DNA of 64,000 bases, from contig JADFAD010000004.1 of assembly GCA_015665455.1 (NCBI GenBank), positions 124,001-188,000 of the forward strand. The letters run 5' to 3'. The notes beneath the pieces are model-generated. The model was not told the origin of the DNA. It searched no databases and saw only the letters and a list, made by a program, of their open reading frames with translations. The DNA comes from Oceanospirillaceae bacterium. Its GTDB lineage: Bacteria > Pseudomonadota > Gammaproteobacteria > Pseudomonadales > Litoribrevibacteraceae. The position numbers and the translations under genes are program-made. This document shows positions 1 through 9,861 of this stretch, piece by piece. How positions within the stretch are numbered: position 1 is the first letter of the stretch; the number at the start of each line of letters is the position of its first letter.

Positions 1-355
1 TTTGGAACAGGTTTCAATTGATTACCTTGATGAACGAGCTGCGAAGACGCCTGCTGTGCTTTTAACGGGGTCTACGGAAGAGATTCGTAAGCACTATCGT
101 ATTTCGGCAAGCAGAGACAGTCTTAAAGAAATTTTCATTCTTACGCCTAAGGATGAAGGCAGCTTATTTACGTTATTGTCTATGAACTTTGTTGATGAAC
201 AATTGGTTGAGATGCAAATTGAAGACAGCCTTGGGCAGTACACCAAAATAGTATTCACAGATGTTAAGTTGAACCCTGAGCTTGCCAGAGATGTGTTCAG
301 TGTTTCTTATCCTGACTATGTGGACGTTTTGGATAATCGAGTACAGATCCAGTAA
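1..355 (+). CDS. lolA: Outer-membrane lipoprotein carrier LolA, C-terminal part
   Basis: The reading frame is open from the window edge and stops at 353-355, so the N-terminal half including the signal peptide lies outside. The remaining ~117 residues match the end of LolA, the periplasmic chaperone that takes lipoproteins from LolCDE and hands them to LolB at the outer membrane. Supporting signs are the alternating beta-strand pattern (IFILTPKDEG, LVEMQIEDSLGQYTKIVFTDV) and the ending in which a PELARDVFSV-like segment precedes the last strand. It lies 15 bases before rarA, the usual order in Pseudomonas relatives, which supports the call. No other function seems likely. Confidence 0.88.
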   Translation, partial: LEQVSIDYLDERAAKTPAVLLTGSTEEIRKHYRISASRDSLKEIFILTPKDEGSLFTLLSMNFVDEQLVEMQIEDSLGQYTKIVFTDVKLNPELARDVFSVSYPDYVDVLDNRVQIQ

Positions 356-370
356 GTTAGGTTAAGCATT

Positions 371-1744
371 ATGAGTGATCTGTTCACTGATTCTGAAAAT
401 GAGATAAAGGCCAGCTTTCAACCTTTGGCTTCTCGTTGCCGACCGTCTTTACTGGAAGGGTATATAGGTCAACAGCATCTCTTAGGTGAGGGGAAACCTC
501 TTCGCAAAGCCATTTCTTCCAATCAACTTCACTCCATGTTGTTGTGGGGGCCTCCAGGCGTTGGGAAAACAACGCTTGCTCGCATCATAGCAAACAGTTG
601 TCATGCGGAATTCATTGAAATATCAGCAGTGATGTCGGGTGTGAAAGAAATTCGAAGCGCTGTAGAACAAGCGAAAATGCATTTAGTTCAAGGCCGAAGA
701 ACGCTTGTTTTTGTTGATGAAGTCCATCGTTTCAATAAAACCCAACAGGACGCCTTCTTACCCTATGTGGAAGACGGAACCATAGTATTTATTGGTGCAA
801 CGACCGAAAACCCTTCGTTTGAAGTGAATAATGCATTGCTTTCACGAGCGAGGGTCTATCGACTTCAGTCATTAAGTGACAAAGAAATTGAGCAGTTAAT
901 TCACTCAGCGATTCGTTCTGATGCTGAGTTGGTTGACCAAAATGTGTCTATTGCTGATGATGCTTTGGATTTACTTGCATCGACAGCCATGGGCGATGCT
1001 CGAAGGGCATATAATTTACTTGAAGTTTCTCTTCAAATTGCGCAAGCCAGTGACACCGACGACTGGGATACAGGTTCAAACCAAGAAACGATCATTACTA
1101 AAGCGATTGCTGAGCTGGCTCTGGCGAATGAAGTGAAGCGATTTGATAAGCAAGGCGATGCTTTTTATGATCAAATCTCTGCGTTGCATAAATCCATACG
1201 AGGATCGTCCGTGGACGGTGCTTTATATTGGTTCTGTCGAATGTTAGATGGAGGGTGTGATCCTCTATACATTGCCCGGCGTGTGGTTCGAATGGCCAGT
1301 GAAGAAGTTGGCAATGCTGATCCTAGGGCTTTGGAAGTTTCCCTAAATGCTTGGCAAGTGCAAGAACGTTTGGGCAGTCCAGAAGGAGAATTGGCTGTGG
1401 CTCAAGCGATCACATACATTGCCTCAGCGCCGAAGAGCAATGCTGTTTACACCGCTTACAATAAAATGCGTGCAATTGTTTCTGAGACCAAAGATTATGA
1501 AGTGCCTATGCACATTCGTAATGCGCCCACTAAATTGATGAAAGAGTCTGGGTTTGGCGACGGCTATCGCTATGCGCATGATGAACCAAATGCTTACGCA
1601 GCAGGTGAAAATTATCTGCCAGAAGAGCTGAAAGACTTATCTGTTTATCAGCCCGTAGATCGAGGGCTGGAGAAAAAGATTAGCGATAAGCTTGAATGGC
1701 TTAAATCCCTAGATGAAGCGAGCATGAATAAACGCTATGAATGA
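371..1744 (+). CDS. rarA: Replication-associated recombination protein A (AAA+ ATPase)
   Basis: A 457-residue AAA+ protein of the RarA/MgsA/WRNIP1 family, related to clamp-loader subunits and acting at stalled replication forks. Walker A is at residues 60-68 (GPPGVGKTT), Walker B at about 112-117 (LVFVDE), and sensor 1 lies in the GATTENPSFEVN segment. The C-terminal half carries the family's helical tetramerisation region, with HKSIRGSSVDGALYW and the HIRNAPTKLMK segment. The length is normal for the family. It follows lolA closely and precedes crcB, so the three are probably cotranscribed. Nothing looks broken. Confidence 0.97.
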   Translation: MSDLFTDSENEIKASFQPLASRCRPSLLEGYIGQQHLLGEGKPLRKAISSNQLHSMLLWGPPGVGKTTLARIIANSCHAEFIEISAVMSGVKEIRSAVEQAKMHLVQGRRTLVFVDEVHRFNKTQQDAFLPYVEDGTIVFIGATTENPSFEVNNALLSRARVYRLQSLSDKEIEQLIHSAIRSDAELVDQNVSIADDALDLLASTAMGDARRAYNLLEVSLQIAQASDTDDWDTGSNQETIITKAIAELALANEVKRFDKQGDAFYDQISALHKSIRGSSVDGALYWFCRMLDGGCDPLYIARRVVRMASEEVGNADPRALEVSLNAWQVQERLGSPEGELAVAQAITYIASAPKSNAVYTAYNKMRAIVSETKDYEVPMHIRNAPTKLMKESGFGDGYRYAHDEPNAYAAGENYLPEELKDLSVYQPVDRGLEKKISDKLEWLKSLDEASMNKRYE

Positions 1745-1769
1745 TTCTCTCACGGAGCAAAGCTAATAT

Positions 1770-2147
1770 ATGTTGTTGAATATGCTTTGGGTCTCGCTTG
1801 GCGCCATTATTGGAGCGAACGCTCGTTACTTGGTTTCTGTGTTTGTTGTTCAGTATTTAGGTAAACCCGGCTTTTTCGCTACCTTGACTGTAAACCTAGT
1901 CGGTTCTTTTATTCTTGGGTTAGTTGCGGGGTTTATTCTCGGTAAATTGGACAATACTCACCATTATTGGTTTCTAATTGCCGTTGGTGGACTGGGTTCT
2001 TTTACGACTTTCTCAACTTTTTCGTTAGATATGCTCTTTTTAGTGCAACAACAGCAATTTCTCTATTCAATTCTGTATGCTGCCGTGAGTATAATTGCGG
2101 GATTGATTTTTGTGTATTTGGGCTGGATGTGTTCCCGCCTGATTTAA
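1770..2147 (+). CDS. crcB: Fluoride ion exporter CrcB/Fluc
   Basis: A 125-residue, four-helix membrane protein of the CrcB (Fluc) family, which forms dual-topology dimeric fluoride channels. Family motifs are present: GANARY near residue 15, TLTVNLVGSFILG in helix 2, and GGLGSFTTFSTFS in helix 3, the last containing the phenylalanines and central Gly-Ser-Thr stretch of the fluoride pore. A GGAG lies 12 bases before the ATG. No fluoride riboswitch is visible upstream, and position in the rarA-serS interval suggests housekeeping expression. Confidence 0.95.
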   Translation: MLLNMLWVSLGAIIGANARYLVSVFVVQYLGKPGFFATLTVNLVGSFILGLVAGFILGKLDNTHHYWFLIAVGGLGSFTTFSTFSLDMLFLVQQQQFLYSILYAAVSIIAGLIFVYLGWMCSRLI

Positions 2148-2151
2148 GTAA

Positions 2152-3453
<1,302 letters not shown>

Positions 3454-3472
3454 TTGCCTTCACTGAGTATTC

Positions 3473-3519
3473 AATAGCAGCTGAATTTGGACACATGTCC
3501 TGATTCGCTGCTATTTTTA
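3473..3519 (+). terminator. Rho-independent terminator after serS
   Basis: AATAGCAGC-t-GAAT pairs with ATTC-GCTGCTATT (13 bp with one bulged T). An inner GGAC/GTCC hairpin sits in the loop and five T residues follow directly. It lies 20 bases after the serS stop codon. Confidence 0.8.
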
Positions 3520-3625
3520 TATTGAAGTTGCGTTTCATATTTAGACGATCAAACACCTACTTTGCAGTCATACCATTTGTTTGATTCTATTGCTTCTTGT
3601 CGATTTTGTTGTCCGAGGAAATTTC

Positions 3626-5026
3626 ATGGAATTCCTGCCTTTATTTCATAAACTGGCTGATCATCCTTGTTTGGTTGTGGGTGGTGGTGTCATTGCTGCT
3701 CGACGCGCTCATATATTATTGCAGGCGGGAGCGGCCGTTACGGTCATTTCCCCCGAAATAGACAGTACGCTTAAAGAGTCTGTTGATCAGGATAAAATCG
3801 CCTGGATTCGTTCTTTATTTGATACGGATGCCTTGGCCCCAGTTCAGTCGAAATTACGTTTAATTGTTGCTGCAACGGATAATGATTCTGTTAACCAAGC
3901 GGTGGCAGACTACGCGTTTGATCATAATATCCCTGTTAATGTTGCCAGCGATGCCAGCAAGGGCGATGTAATATTTCCTTCCATTATTGATCGTTCACCT
4001 GTGATTGCGGCAGTGGCGAGTGGCTCTAAGTCGCCTGTTATCAGTCGTTTGCTAAGGGGAACCATTGAAGCTGCATTGCCTGCTCATATCGGTAAATTGA
4101 CCGATTTAGCCGGTGAATATCGTGCCAAAGTTAAGTCGGTTATTGATGACATGAATCGACGTCGTGCATTTTGGGAACGCTTTTTTCAAGGCCCGGCAGG
4201 TGCCGCCGCACTGGCTAATGACGGTGACACAGCACGAAATATGCTGGAAGCTTCACTAACGAGTTTTGATGCTGATAAACATCCAGGTGAAGTTTATTTA
4301 ATCGGCGCTGGCCCTGGTGATCCAGATTTACTGACTCTTAAGGCTTTACGGTTAATTCAGCAGGCAGACGTTGTTTTTTATGATCGCTTAGTGTCCAAGC
4401 CTATCCTCGATCTTTGTCGCCGAGACGCAAAATTAATTGATGTGGGTAAAGCACGTAGTAATCATACCGTTCCACAAGATCAGATTAACGTTCAGCTTGT
4501 GGAGTATGCTCAAAAAGGACATCGCGTTTTACGTTTGAAAGGTGGAGATCCGTTTATCTTTGGTCGCGGAGGAGAGGAACTCGAGGAACTCGCTCAAAGT
4601 GATGTGCCGTTCCAGATTGTCCCTGGGATTACCGCAGCTTCTGGTTGTGCTGCATATTCAGGCATTCCTTTAACACACAGAGACTATTCTCAATCGGTTC
4701 GTTTCATCACGGGGCACCTTAAGAATGATACGTGTGATTTACCATGGCATGAGTATGCCCATGAGAATCAGACGCTTGTGTTCTATATGGGGTTAGTTGG
4801 TTTGCCAATTATTTGCAGTAAACTGATTGAACATGGCATGCGTTCTGAGATGCCTATTGCGTTGGTTCAAAAAGGAACAACGCCAGAACAGAAAGTATTA
4901 TTGGGTACGCTTGAATCCATGCCTGAGTTGGTTAAGCAAAATGAAATTAAAGCCCCAACATTGATCATTATCGGTGAAGTTGTGAAACTGCACGATAAGT
5001 TGGCTTGGTTCAAAGCTGAGAGCTAA
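3626..5026 (+). CDS. cysG: Siroheme synthase CysG (dehydrogenase/ferrochelatase + uroporphyrinogen-III methyltransferase)
   Basis: A 466-residue trifunctional enzyme that makes siroheme, the cofactor of sulfite and nitrite reductases, from uroporphyrinogen III. Residues 1-~200 are the NAD-dependent precorrin-2 dehydrogenase/sirohydrochlorin ferrochelatase part (VVGGGVIAARRAHILLQAGA). Residues ~215-466 are the SAM-dependent methyltransferase (GAGPGDPDLLTLKALRLIQ, VPGITAASGCAAYSGIPLTHR). I chose ATG 3626 because a GAGGAA ribosome site sits 6 bases before it and the translated start (MEFLPLFHKL) is the typical CysG N-terminus. An in-frame start at 3581 would add 15 unsupported residues. A perfect hairpin follows. 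Confidence 0.96.
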   Translation: MEFLPLFHKLADHPCLVVGGGVIAARRAHILLQAGAAVTVISPEIDSTLKESVDQDKIAWIRSLFDTDALAPVQSKLRLIVAATDNDSVNQAVADYAFDHNIPVNVASDASKGDVIFPSIIDRSPVIAAVASGSKSPVISRLLRGTIEAALPAHIGKLTDLAGEYRAKVKSVIDDMNRRRAFWERFFQGPAGAAALANDGDTARNMLEASLTSFDADKHPGEVYLIGAGPGDPDLLTLKALRLIQQADVVFYDRLVSKPILDLCRRDAKLIDVGKARSNHTVPQDQINVQLVEYAQKGHRVLRLKGGDPFIFGRGGEELEELAQSDVPFQIVPGITAASGCAAYSGIPLTHRDYSQSVRFITGHLKNDTCDLPWHEYAHENQTLVFYMGLVGLPIICSKLIEHGMRSEMPIALVQKGTTPEQKVLLGTLESMPELVKQNEIKAPTLIIIGEVVKLHDKLAWFKAES

Positions 5027-5034
5027 CCAACATT

Positions 5035-5066
5035 GAAACACTCGAACTCTCGAGTGTTTCTCTATT
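5035..5066 (+). terminator. Terminator after cysG
   Basis: A perfect 11-bp stem, GAAACACTCGA / TCGAGTGTTTC, with a 4-base loop (5035-5060), followed by a T-rich stretch. It lies 9 bases after the cysG stop. Confidence 0.8.
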
Positions 5067-5239
5067 TCTTTATCCTCCAATTCTGTTCGATTGCTGTAAT
5101 AGTACACGTCTGATGCTTTCTTGAGGCATACCTTTCTCGTTTCTAAATAAATTTCTGCTCATCATTTCGCTTGTTTTGTGTTTTTATATCTGGAATTAAC
5201 GTTCATTTATTCATAGTAAATATCATGGAGGTTATTTCT

Positions 5240-5974
5240 TTGGCTCATGAATATTTGCAGTTAGGCTTAAACTTTGATGCTCTAAGGTTGCAACAGGATT
5301 TAGCCTTATGGCCTGACAGCCATTGGGTTGATCACTTTAACAAAACCGTCAATGAAGGAGGTTGGAGTGCCTTACCTCTTCGTTCTTTAGGTGGAAAAGA
5401 GGATTCAATTTTTGCTTGTGAGTCTAAGGTTGATTCCTATTTAGATACCTCATTTTTAACTCGATCCCCATATTTTCGTCATGTGATCGACGCCTTTGAG
5501 TGTCAAAAGCATTCGATTCGATTATTGGCTTTGGCATCAGGCACACGAATAGCACGTCATACGGACAATGAGCTTTCCTTCGAAGATGGCCTAGCAAGAA
5601 TACATATCCCTATAAAAACCCATGAAAATGTTGAATTTATGATTGCAGACAAGCAACTTCGAGCGTCAGAAGGTGAATGTTGGTACATCAATGCAAATCA
5701 TCCGCACAGCGTGATAAATAACAGTGAGGTCACTCGGGTTCATCTTGTTATGGATTGTGTGGTTAATGAATGGCTACACGGAGTATTTAAGCAAGCAGGG
5801 CACTCAGAAGCTTCCGTTGCTAGGTTGAGCTCAGGTAATAAATACAACGACCCTTCGATAAACGATGAAAACGTTGAAGAAGTTATTGGAAGGTTAATGG
5901 CTTTGAACACCGATGTCTCATATGAAATGGCCGAACGACTTCGTGAAATTCAATGTAATTTAAAATTAGTATGA
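5240..5974 (+). CDS. Aspartyl/asparaginyl beta-hydroxylase-like 2-oxoglutarate oxygenase
   Basis: A ~244-residue double-stranded beta-helix protein resembling the Asp/Asn beta-hydroxylase domain (Asp_Arg_Hydrox), non-heme Fe(II)/2-oxoglutarate enzymes that hydroxylate side chains in peptides or free amino acids. Visible signatures are HFN near residue 33, GWSALPLRSLGG, ARHTDNE (His107, likely iron ligand), NANHPHSVIN (His154/156, second ligand) and TRVHLVMDC (Arg166, likely 2-oxoglutarate binding). Start choice: GGAGG at 5227-5231 is 8 bases before TTG 5240, whereas in-frame ATG 5225 has no ribosome site. ATG 5225 remains possible and adds five residues. It begins a same-strand set with a methyltransferase and a formyltransferase. 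The substrate cannot be told. Confidence 0.82.
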   Translation: MAHEYLQLGLNFDALRLQQDLALWPDSHWVDHFNKTVNEGGWSALPLRSLGGKEDSIFACESKVDSYLDTSFLTRSPYFRHVIDAFECQKHSIRLLALASGTRIARHTDNELSFEDGLARIHIPIKTHENVEFMIADKQLRASEGECWYINANHPHSVINNSEVTRVHLVMDCVVNEWLHGVFKQAGHSEASVARLSSGNKYNDPSINDENVEEVIGRLMALNTDVSYEMAERLREIQCNLKLV

Positions 5975-6047
5975 TGCATGCTTCAATGTATTGAATTCAT
6001 TATGCTTTATAGCTTATTGAATTTCAAAATAATAAGAAAGGACAGTT

Positions 6048-7355
6048 ATGAGTAAAGGATTTACAGAAGGGAACGTAGCCCCGCTAGACACTGATTTTTC
6101 CGATCCGCAATCTACGCTAGGATCAATCAATGATTTGCTGCGTCAACAATTGAGCGACTTGATGTCTTCCGATACGTCAGTGGACGTTCAACCTATTGCA
6201 GTCAAACCCGTTATTAGAGAGTCTAAGGTAGAAGCGATTCCGGATGATTTAACTTCTTGCGCAGTAAGAGCGGTAGATCAAATACTTCATAGTAATGAAC
6301 AGAATCCCCAGCATTTAGTGAAGAATCTTGAATCTTTGTTTGATCAACTTCACCAGGTTTATCAAGAAAGTAACATTCCCCCTGAATTACGTAAGCGTCA
6401 ATTTATTTCTCGTCATGGCTTAGTTATCTCTCCTGATCATTGTGTTACCACGCAAAAAGACACTCTGCGAGTTCGGGCGTTTATTCGAGGGGTTGATCAG
6501 GCCATTGATGACTTACGTAAAAGGTTTGATGGGTGTTTGCATATTGTTTATCCCGCTTGTGGCCCATTTGCCCCCTTGTTGCTTCCTCTGATCAGTTATT
6601 ACAAAACATCTGGTCTCTACAATGAGAATGACCTACGTATTACCTTAATTGATATGCAGCCAGGTGCCGTTGCTAGTCTAAATGCTGTTGTTCAAGAGAT
6701 GGGGGTTTCGGGGTTCATAACTGAAATACGTTGCGAAGATGCATACGATTATGAGCCTGAGTTACCTGTGCATATGGTTGTTCTTGAGGCGATGCAACAT
6801 GGACTGAGTAAGGAAGGTCATTTACCGATGGCTCGGCACTTTGCTTCTTTAATGGAGGATGAAGGGATTTTCCTGCCTCAGAATATACGTTTGAGTGCGG
6901 CACTCAGTGAAGGTCAGAAGGAATTTGTTGAGCAATGGGAGTGTTCTGATTCTCAAGTATCAGAGGCTGGAATGGATCAAAAAATCCTTAATGACCGGGT
7001 GATTTTGGGCGACATCTTCAGTTTAACCCCTGACTCACTGAGGAACTTAACAGAAGTTCAGATTGATGAAAACACTCGCTTGATTGCATGTGAAGACGTG
7101 GTCATACCTGAACAGGTATCCTCTTTAGCCAAACCTCTGCTGCTTATTTGTACCAATATCAGTGTCTATAACAACGAAACATTAGGCGAATACGATTCAG
7201 GGATCACTCATCCGTTACCTGATTTACAGGTTTGTGTGAATTTTGTTCCTCATGACGAAAAACCAGGCGACTTGCTGGTAAAGATAGGTGATAGATTAAA
7301 GTTCTATTATCGATTGAATGGGCTACCGGGCTTCCTGGCCACTTTGGTTGAATGA
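6048..7355 (+). CDS. Divergent SAM-dependent methyltransferase
   Basis: A 435-residue protein. Residues 1-~65 are low-complexity and charged. Residues ~160-260 look like a class I methyltransferase: HIVYPACGPFAPLLLPL at 165-181 in the place of motif I, LRITLIDMQPGAV with Asp202 as the likely ribose-binding acid, and MVVLEAMQHGLSKEGH at ~240-255, which loosely resembles the double-E loop region of arginine methyltransferases. The C-terminal ~150 residues are beta-rich (for example LLLICTNISVYNNETL). AAGGA sits 8 bases before the ATG. It lies between the hydroxylase-like gene and the formyltransferase gene, which suggests a shared pathway. Methyl acceptor and exact family are unknown to me. Confidence 0.6.
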   Translation: MSKGFTEGNVAPLDTDFSDPQSTLGSINDLLRQQLSDLMSSDTSVDVQPIAVKPVIRESKVEAIPDDLTSCAVRAVDQILHSNEQNPQHLVKNLESLFDQLHQVYQESNIPPELRKRQFISRHGLVISPDHCVTTQKDTLRVRAFIRGVDQAIDDLRKRFDGCLHIVYPACGPFAPLLLPLISYYKTSGLYNENDLRITLIDMQPGAVASLNAVVQEMGVSGFITEIRCEDAYDYEPELPVHMVVLEAMQHGLSKEGHLPMARHFASLMEDEGIFLPQNIRLSAALSEGQKEFVEQWECSDSQVSEAGMDQKILNDRVILGDIFSLTPDSLRNLTEVQIDENTRLIACEDVVIPEQVSSLAKPLLLICTNISVYNNETLGEYDSGITHPLPDLQVCVNFVPHDEKPGDLLVKIGDRLKFYYRLNGLPGFLATLVE

Positions 7356-7376
7356 TATTTAAGGGATGAAGCGTTA

Positions 7377-8318
7377 ATGAATCACCGTGACTATAAGATT
7401 GTTCTTTTTGCTTCCAGCAGTATCGTTATCTCCACGCTGAATACACTGCTTGAAACTCAACAGCTGGCCGGCGTGATACTTACAGATCGAGTTGATACGG
7501 ACACAATGCAATTAGAGCAACAGTTAAATCAAGCGAATATTCCGTATGTTCGGTATCAACCTTCCAACCCTGAAGTTGTTTTGGATCATGTTGCATTATG
7601 GCAGGGGAATTTAGGGCTTATTTTTACGTTCACTCATAAACTGCCTGTCTCTTTGCTGAATGCCTTCCCTGAGGGGATATATAATCTTCACGCGTCAAGC
7701 TTGCCTAAGTACAGGGGGGCTATGCCGTTGTACTGGCAAATAAGGAATCAAGAAAGTGAAGGCTGTTTAAGTATTGTCAAAGTAGAGGCAGAGTTTGATT
7801 GTGGGGATATCATGACGCAACAAACATTTTCTATACAACCTACAGACACGTTAAATAGCTTAGGATTCGTAGTCGCTGAACACACGCCTGATTTTGTAAA
7901 AACGTTTCTCACCAAATTAAAAGAGGGTGGCTTAGCTGGTGTACCTCAAAAAGACACATCGTTGACTGATCCATTGAAAGCACCGATGCCAAGCCAGAAG
8001 GATTTGACCATTGATTGGCCATCCATGACAAGCCAAGAGATTGCCGCCATGGCGAGGGCAGGGAATCCATTATTTAACGGTGCGTTAATGGTTTGGCGCC
8101 ATTCAATGATTGGGTTATTGCAAGCAACCCCAGTGGAACATCCGAGTTACGGTGTACCTCCTGGCACCGTTCTTCACATCGGAGAACCTGAAGGCGTGAT
8201 CGTTGCCACAAAAAGTGGGGCGTTACGTTTGGATATTTTAACCATTACAGAAGGTGTATTCAGTGGTGTCGCTTTTTCTGAGCGGTTTGGGTTGGACGCC
8301 GGCGTTCAGCTTGATTGA
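7377..8318 (+). CDS. Formyltransferase, Fmt/ArnA-like, with formyl_trans C-terminal domain
   Basis: A 313-residue 10-formyl-tetrahydrofolate-dependent transferase. The N-terminal domain holds the catalytic Asn-His-Asp set: YNLHASSLPKYRGAMPLYW (Asn and His) and EFDCGDIM (Asp). The C-terminal ~100 residues match the formyl_trans_C barrel (PPGTVLHIGEPEGVIVATKSGALRLDIL). Size equals that of methionyl-tRNA formyltransferase, but the PLYW after the catalytic loop is closer to ArnA and sugar N-formyltransferases (PLNW), and the gene is not next to def or rsmB. I read it as a specialised formyltransferase acting with its neighbours. It starts 21 bases after the methyltransferase, with an AAGGGA site. 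Confidence 0.75.
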   Translation: MNHRDYKIVLFASSSIVISTLNTLLETQQLAGVILTDRVDTDTMQLEQQLNQANIPYVRYQPSNPEVVLDHVALWQGNLGLIFTFTHKLPVSLLNAFPEGIYNLHASSLPKYRGAMPLYWQIRNQESEGCLSIVKVEAEFDCGDIMTQQTFSIQPTDTLNSLGFVVAEHTPDFVKTFLTKLKEGGLAGVPQKDTSLTDPLKAPMPSQKDLTIDWPSMTSQEIAAMARAGNPLFNGALMVWRHSMIGLLQATPVEHPSYGVPPGTVLHIGEPEGVIVATKSGALRLDILTITEGVFSGVAFSERFGLDAGVQLD

Positions 8319-8402
8319 CGTTTCTCTCTTTCAAATATCGGGTGCTTATTAAACCGAAAGCTTTGCGAAGTCATGCAGAAGAACTGAAGGTGGAGATAAA
8401 GA

Positions 8403-9032
8403 ATGAAGTTACCACTTGAGTGCTCCGTTGATTATCATAATGGATTCATTACTTCGGAGGAAAGTCGTGAAATATTCCATTGGATTATCACCCATTGTGA
8501 AGGGTTAAATGGGCAATACATGTCCTTAGCGGATGGATCAGAGCAATGGGTGGACAATGGTTTATGGTTGTTTGTCGATAACGCCTTAATGGATTTCTCT
8601 TTGTTCAGTCAATGGCATGGCCGACGCAAGGTCTGGCCGCCAATGATTGAAAAGCTTAGAGATCGATTAGAGCGCTTTGTTGGTGCTGAGTTCAGTGTGT
8701 GTTTATGTAATTATTATCAAGATGGAACTGTTGGCATGGGTTTTCATTCTGATTTATTCACTTCTTACGGCCCCACCTCTCAGATTTTATCGATTAGTTT
8801 GGGTGAAGAGCGGACGTTCGCCTTTAGGAGAAAGTCCAATCACTCCGAGCTCTATGCAATTGAATTACAGAACGGGAGCTTATTGATTATGGGGGAGGGC
8901 AGCCAAGAGGAATACGAGCACGCACTACCGACCAACCCCAAATACATCAATCCTAGAGTTAACTTAACGTTTAGAATGTTCAGTTGGCCTGAAGGCTTTA
9001 AGAGAAAAAATAGAATTGAGAGAGCCCCTTGA
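8403..9032 (+). CDS. AlkB-like Fe(II)/2-oxoglutarate dioxygenase
   Basis: A 209-residue AlkB-family oxygenase. Family features: YYQDGTVGMGFHSD gives the HxD iron ligands (His115, Asp117), EEYEHALP gives the distal His173, and NPRVNLTFR supplies the two C-terminal arginines that bind 2-oxoglutarate and define AlkB proteins (Arg185, Arg191). ISLGEERTFAFRRK and GSLLIMGEGSQEEYEHALP match the usual AlkB core. Established roles include oxidative demethylation of alkylated nucleic acids and, in some paralogues, RNA or protein demethylation. GGAG precedes the ATG. It is 84 bases after the formyltransferase, so membership in that operon is possible but not shown. Confidence 0.88.
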   Translation: MKLPLECSVDYHNGFITSEESREIFHWIITHCEGLNGQYMSLADGSEQWVDNGLWLFVDNALMDFSLFSQWHGRRKVWPPMIEKLRDRLERFVGAEFSVCLCNYYQDGTVGMGFHSDLFTSYGPTSQILSISLGEERTFAFRRKSNHSELYAIELQNGSLLIMGEGSQEEYEHALPTNPKYINPRVNLTFRMFSWPEGFKRKNRIERAP

Positions 9033-9087
9033 TTGCATTAAATACTGCAATATTGGTTCGTCAGCGCAAATTTTAGTTTTAGAGGAG

Positions 9088-9123
9088 TTTCTCGGTTATT
9101 CGTGTCTGATAATAACCGAGAAA
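9088..9123. terminator. Long hairpin between convergent genes
   Basis: A perfect 13-bp stem TTTCTCGGTTATT / AATAACCGAGAAA with a 10-base loop. It stands between the AlkB-like gene (plus) and the collar-domain gene (minus), as expected for a bidirectional terminator. There is no long T tract on either side, so it may also be a transcript-end stabiliser. Confidence 0.6.
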
Positions 9124-9138
9124 TTCTGAAATGAACGG

Positions 9139-9840
9139 CTAATTTCTTGAAGGAAATAGCCCTTGAATACAAAGAAGATATCGCATTCCAAGTGACGGCT
9201 GAATGTTATTTATACTGGTGTTCCCGCCTGTGTGCCCAACGGTAACTGTTCCGCCCGTTATACCACCTGCACTGCCTGATAGAGCCGTGTTTGAGGTTGA
9301 TGTAGAAGTCGACGTCGACGAAATTGCTTGTGCATTGAGCTCAGTTTTTTGTGTTGGTGCTTTTTTGTAGATATTAATTTCATTTCTGCCATCAAGGCCT
9401 AATGCAAGATAAGCGTCGGTTGGGTCATTAGTATTCCCTTCCTCCGATGTTACTTTCATTGTCGTCGTTGTATCTGTTTCCGTCGTTGTGTTTGTGGTTG
9501 CCGTGATCGATCCACCTGCACTACCGCCAGTGCCAGTAAAGCTGGCTGTGTGCGTATGAGAAGGTAATTGTGCTACGACGAGTTTGTTTGTTTCGGCACC
9601 ATGTTTAATACCTAAGTTAAATTGGGAGAGCCCAGGTCCTCGTCCTATCCCAACAGGTACACGACTTCTTAAGTCCGGTATTCCAAAGGTTGTTCGGCCA
9701 TCACCACCCCAAGTGGTTCCTAAAATTGCGTACAAAGCTTGATTCTGGCTGATTGCCAGTAATTGCCCCTCGCAAGACGTCCAGTTTTTTGGTGAAAAAT
9801 TGCCACCAAACATGATGGTTCCACCCATGATAAATTCCAT
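9139..9840 (-). CDS. Phage tail collar / microcystin-dependent (Mdp) protein
   Basis: A 233-residue protein of the MdpB/tail-collar family. Residues ~1-62 are the collar domain: MGGTIMFGGNFSPKNWTSC, GQLLAISQNQALYAILGTTWGGDGRTTF, IPDLRSRVPVG, then QLPSHTHTA. The end, NNIQPSLGMRYLLCIQGLFPSRN with its final SRN, is the standard family terminus. Between lies a Thr/Ser-rich insert (~100-205) with runs such as STSTSTSTS. AAGGA precedes the ATG. Members occur as phage fibre proteins and as chromosomal proteins next to giant repeat proteins; the latter fits here because the divergent gene encodes one. Function outside phages is not settled. Confidence 0.85.
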   Translation of the reverse strand: MEFIMGGTIMFGGNFSPKNWTSCEGQLLAISQNQALYAILGTTWGGDGRTTFGIPDLRSRVPVGIGRGPGLSQFNLGIKHGAETNKLVVAQLPSHTHTASFTGTGGSAGGSITATTNTTTETDTTTTMKVTSEEGNTNDPTDAYLALGLDGRNEINIYKKAPTQKTELNAQAISSTSTSTSTSNTALSGSAGGITGGTVTVGHTGGNTSINNIQPSLGMRYLLCIQGLFPSRN

Positions 9841-9861
9841 ATGATTTCCTTTTATGTAATT

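Noticed and set aside
1741-1770. Fluoride riboswitch before crcB
   Set aside because: Only 25 bases separate rarA and crcB, too few for the aptamer.
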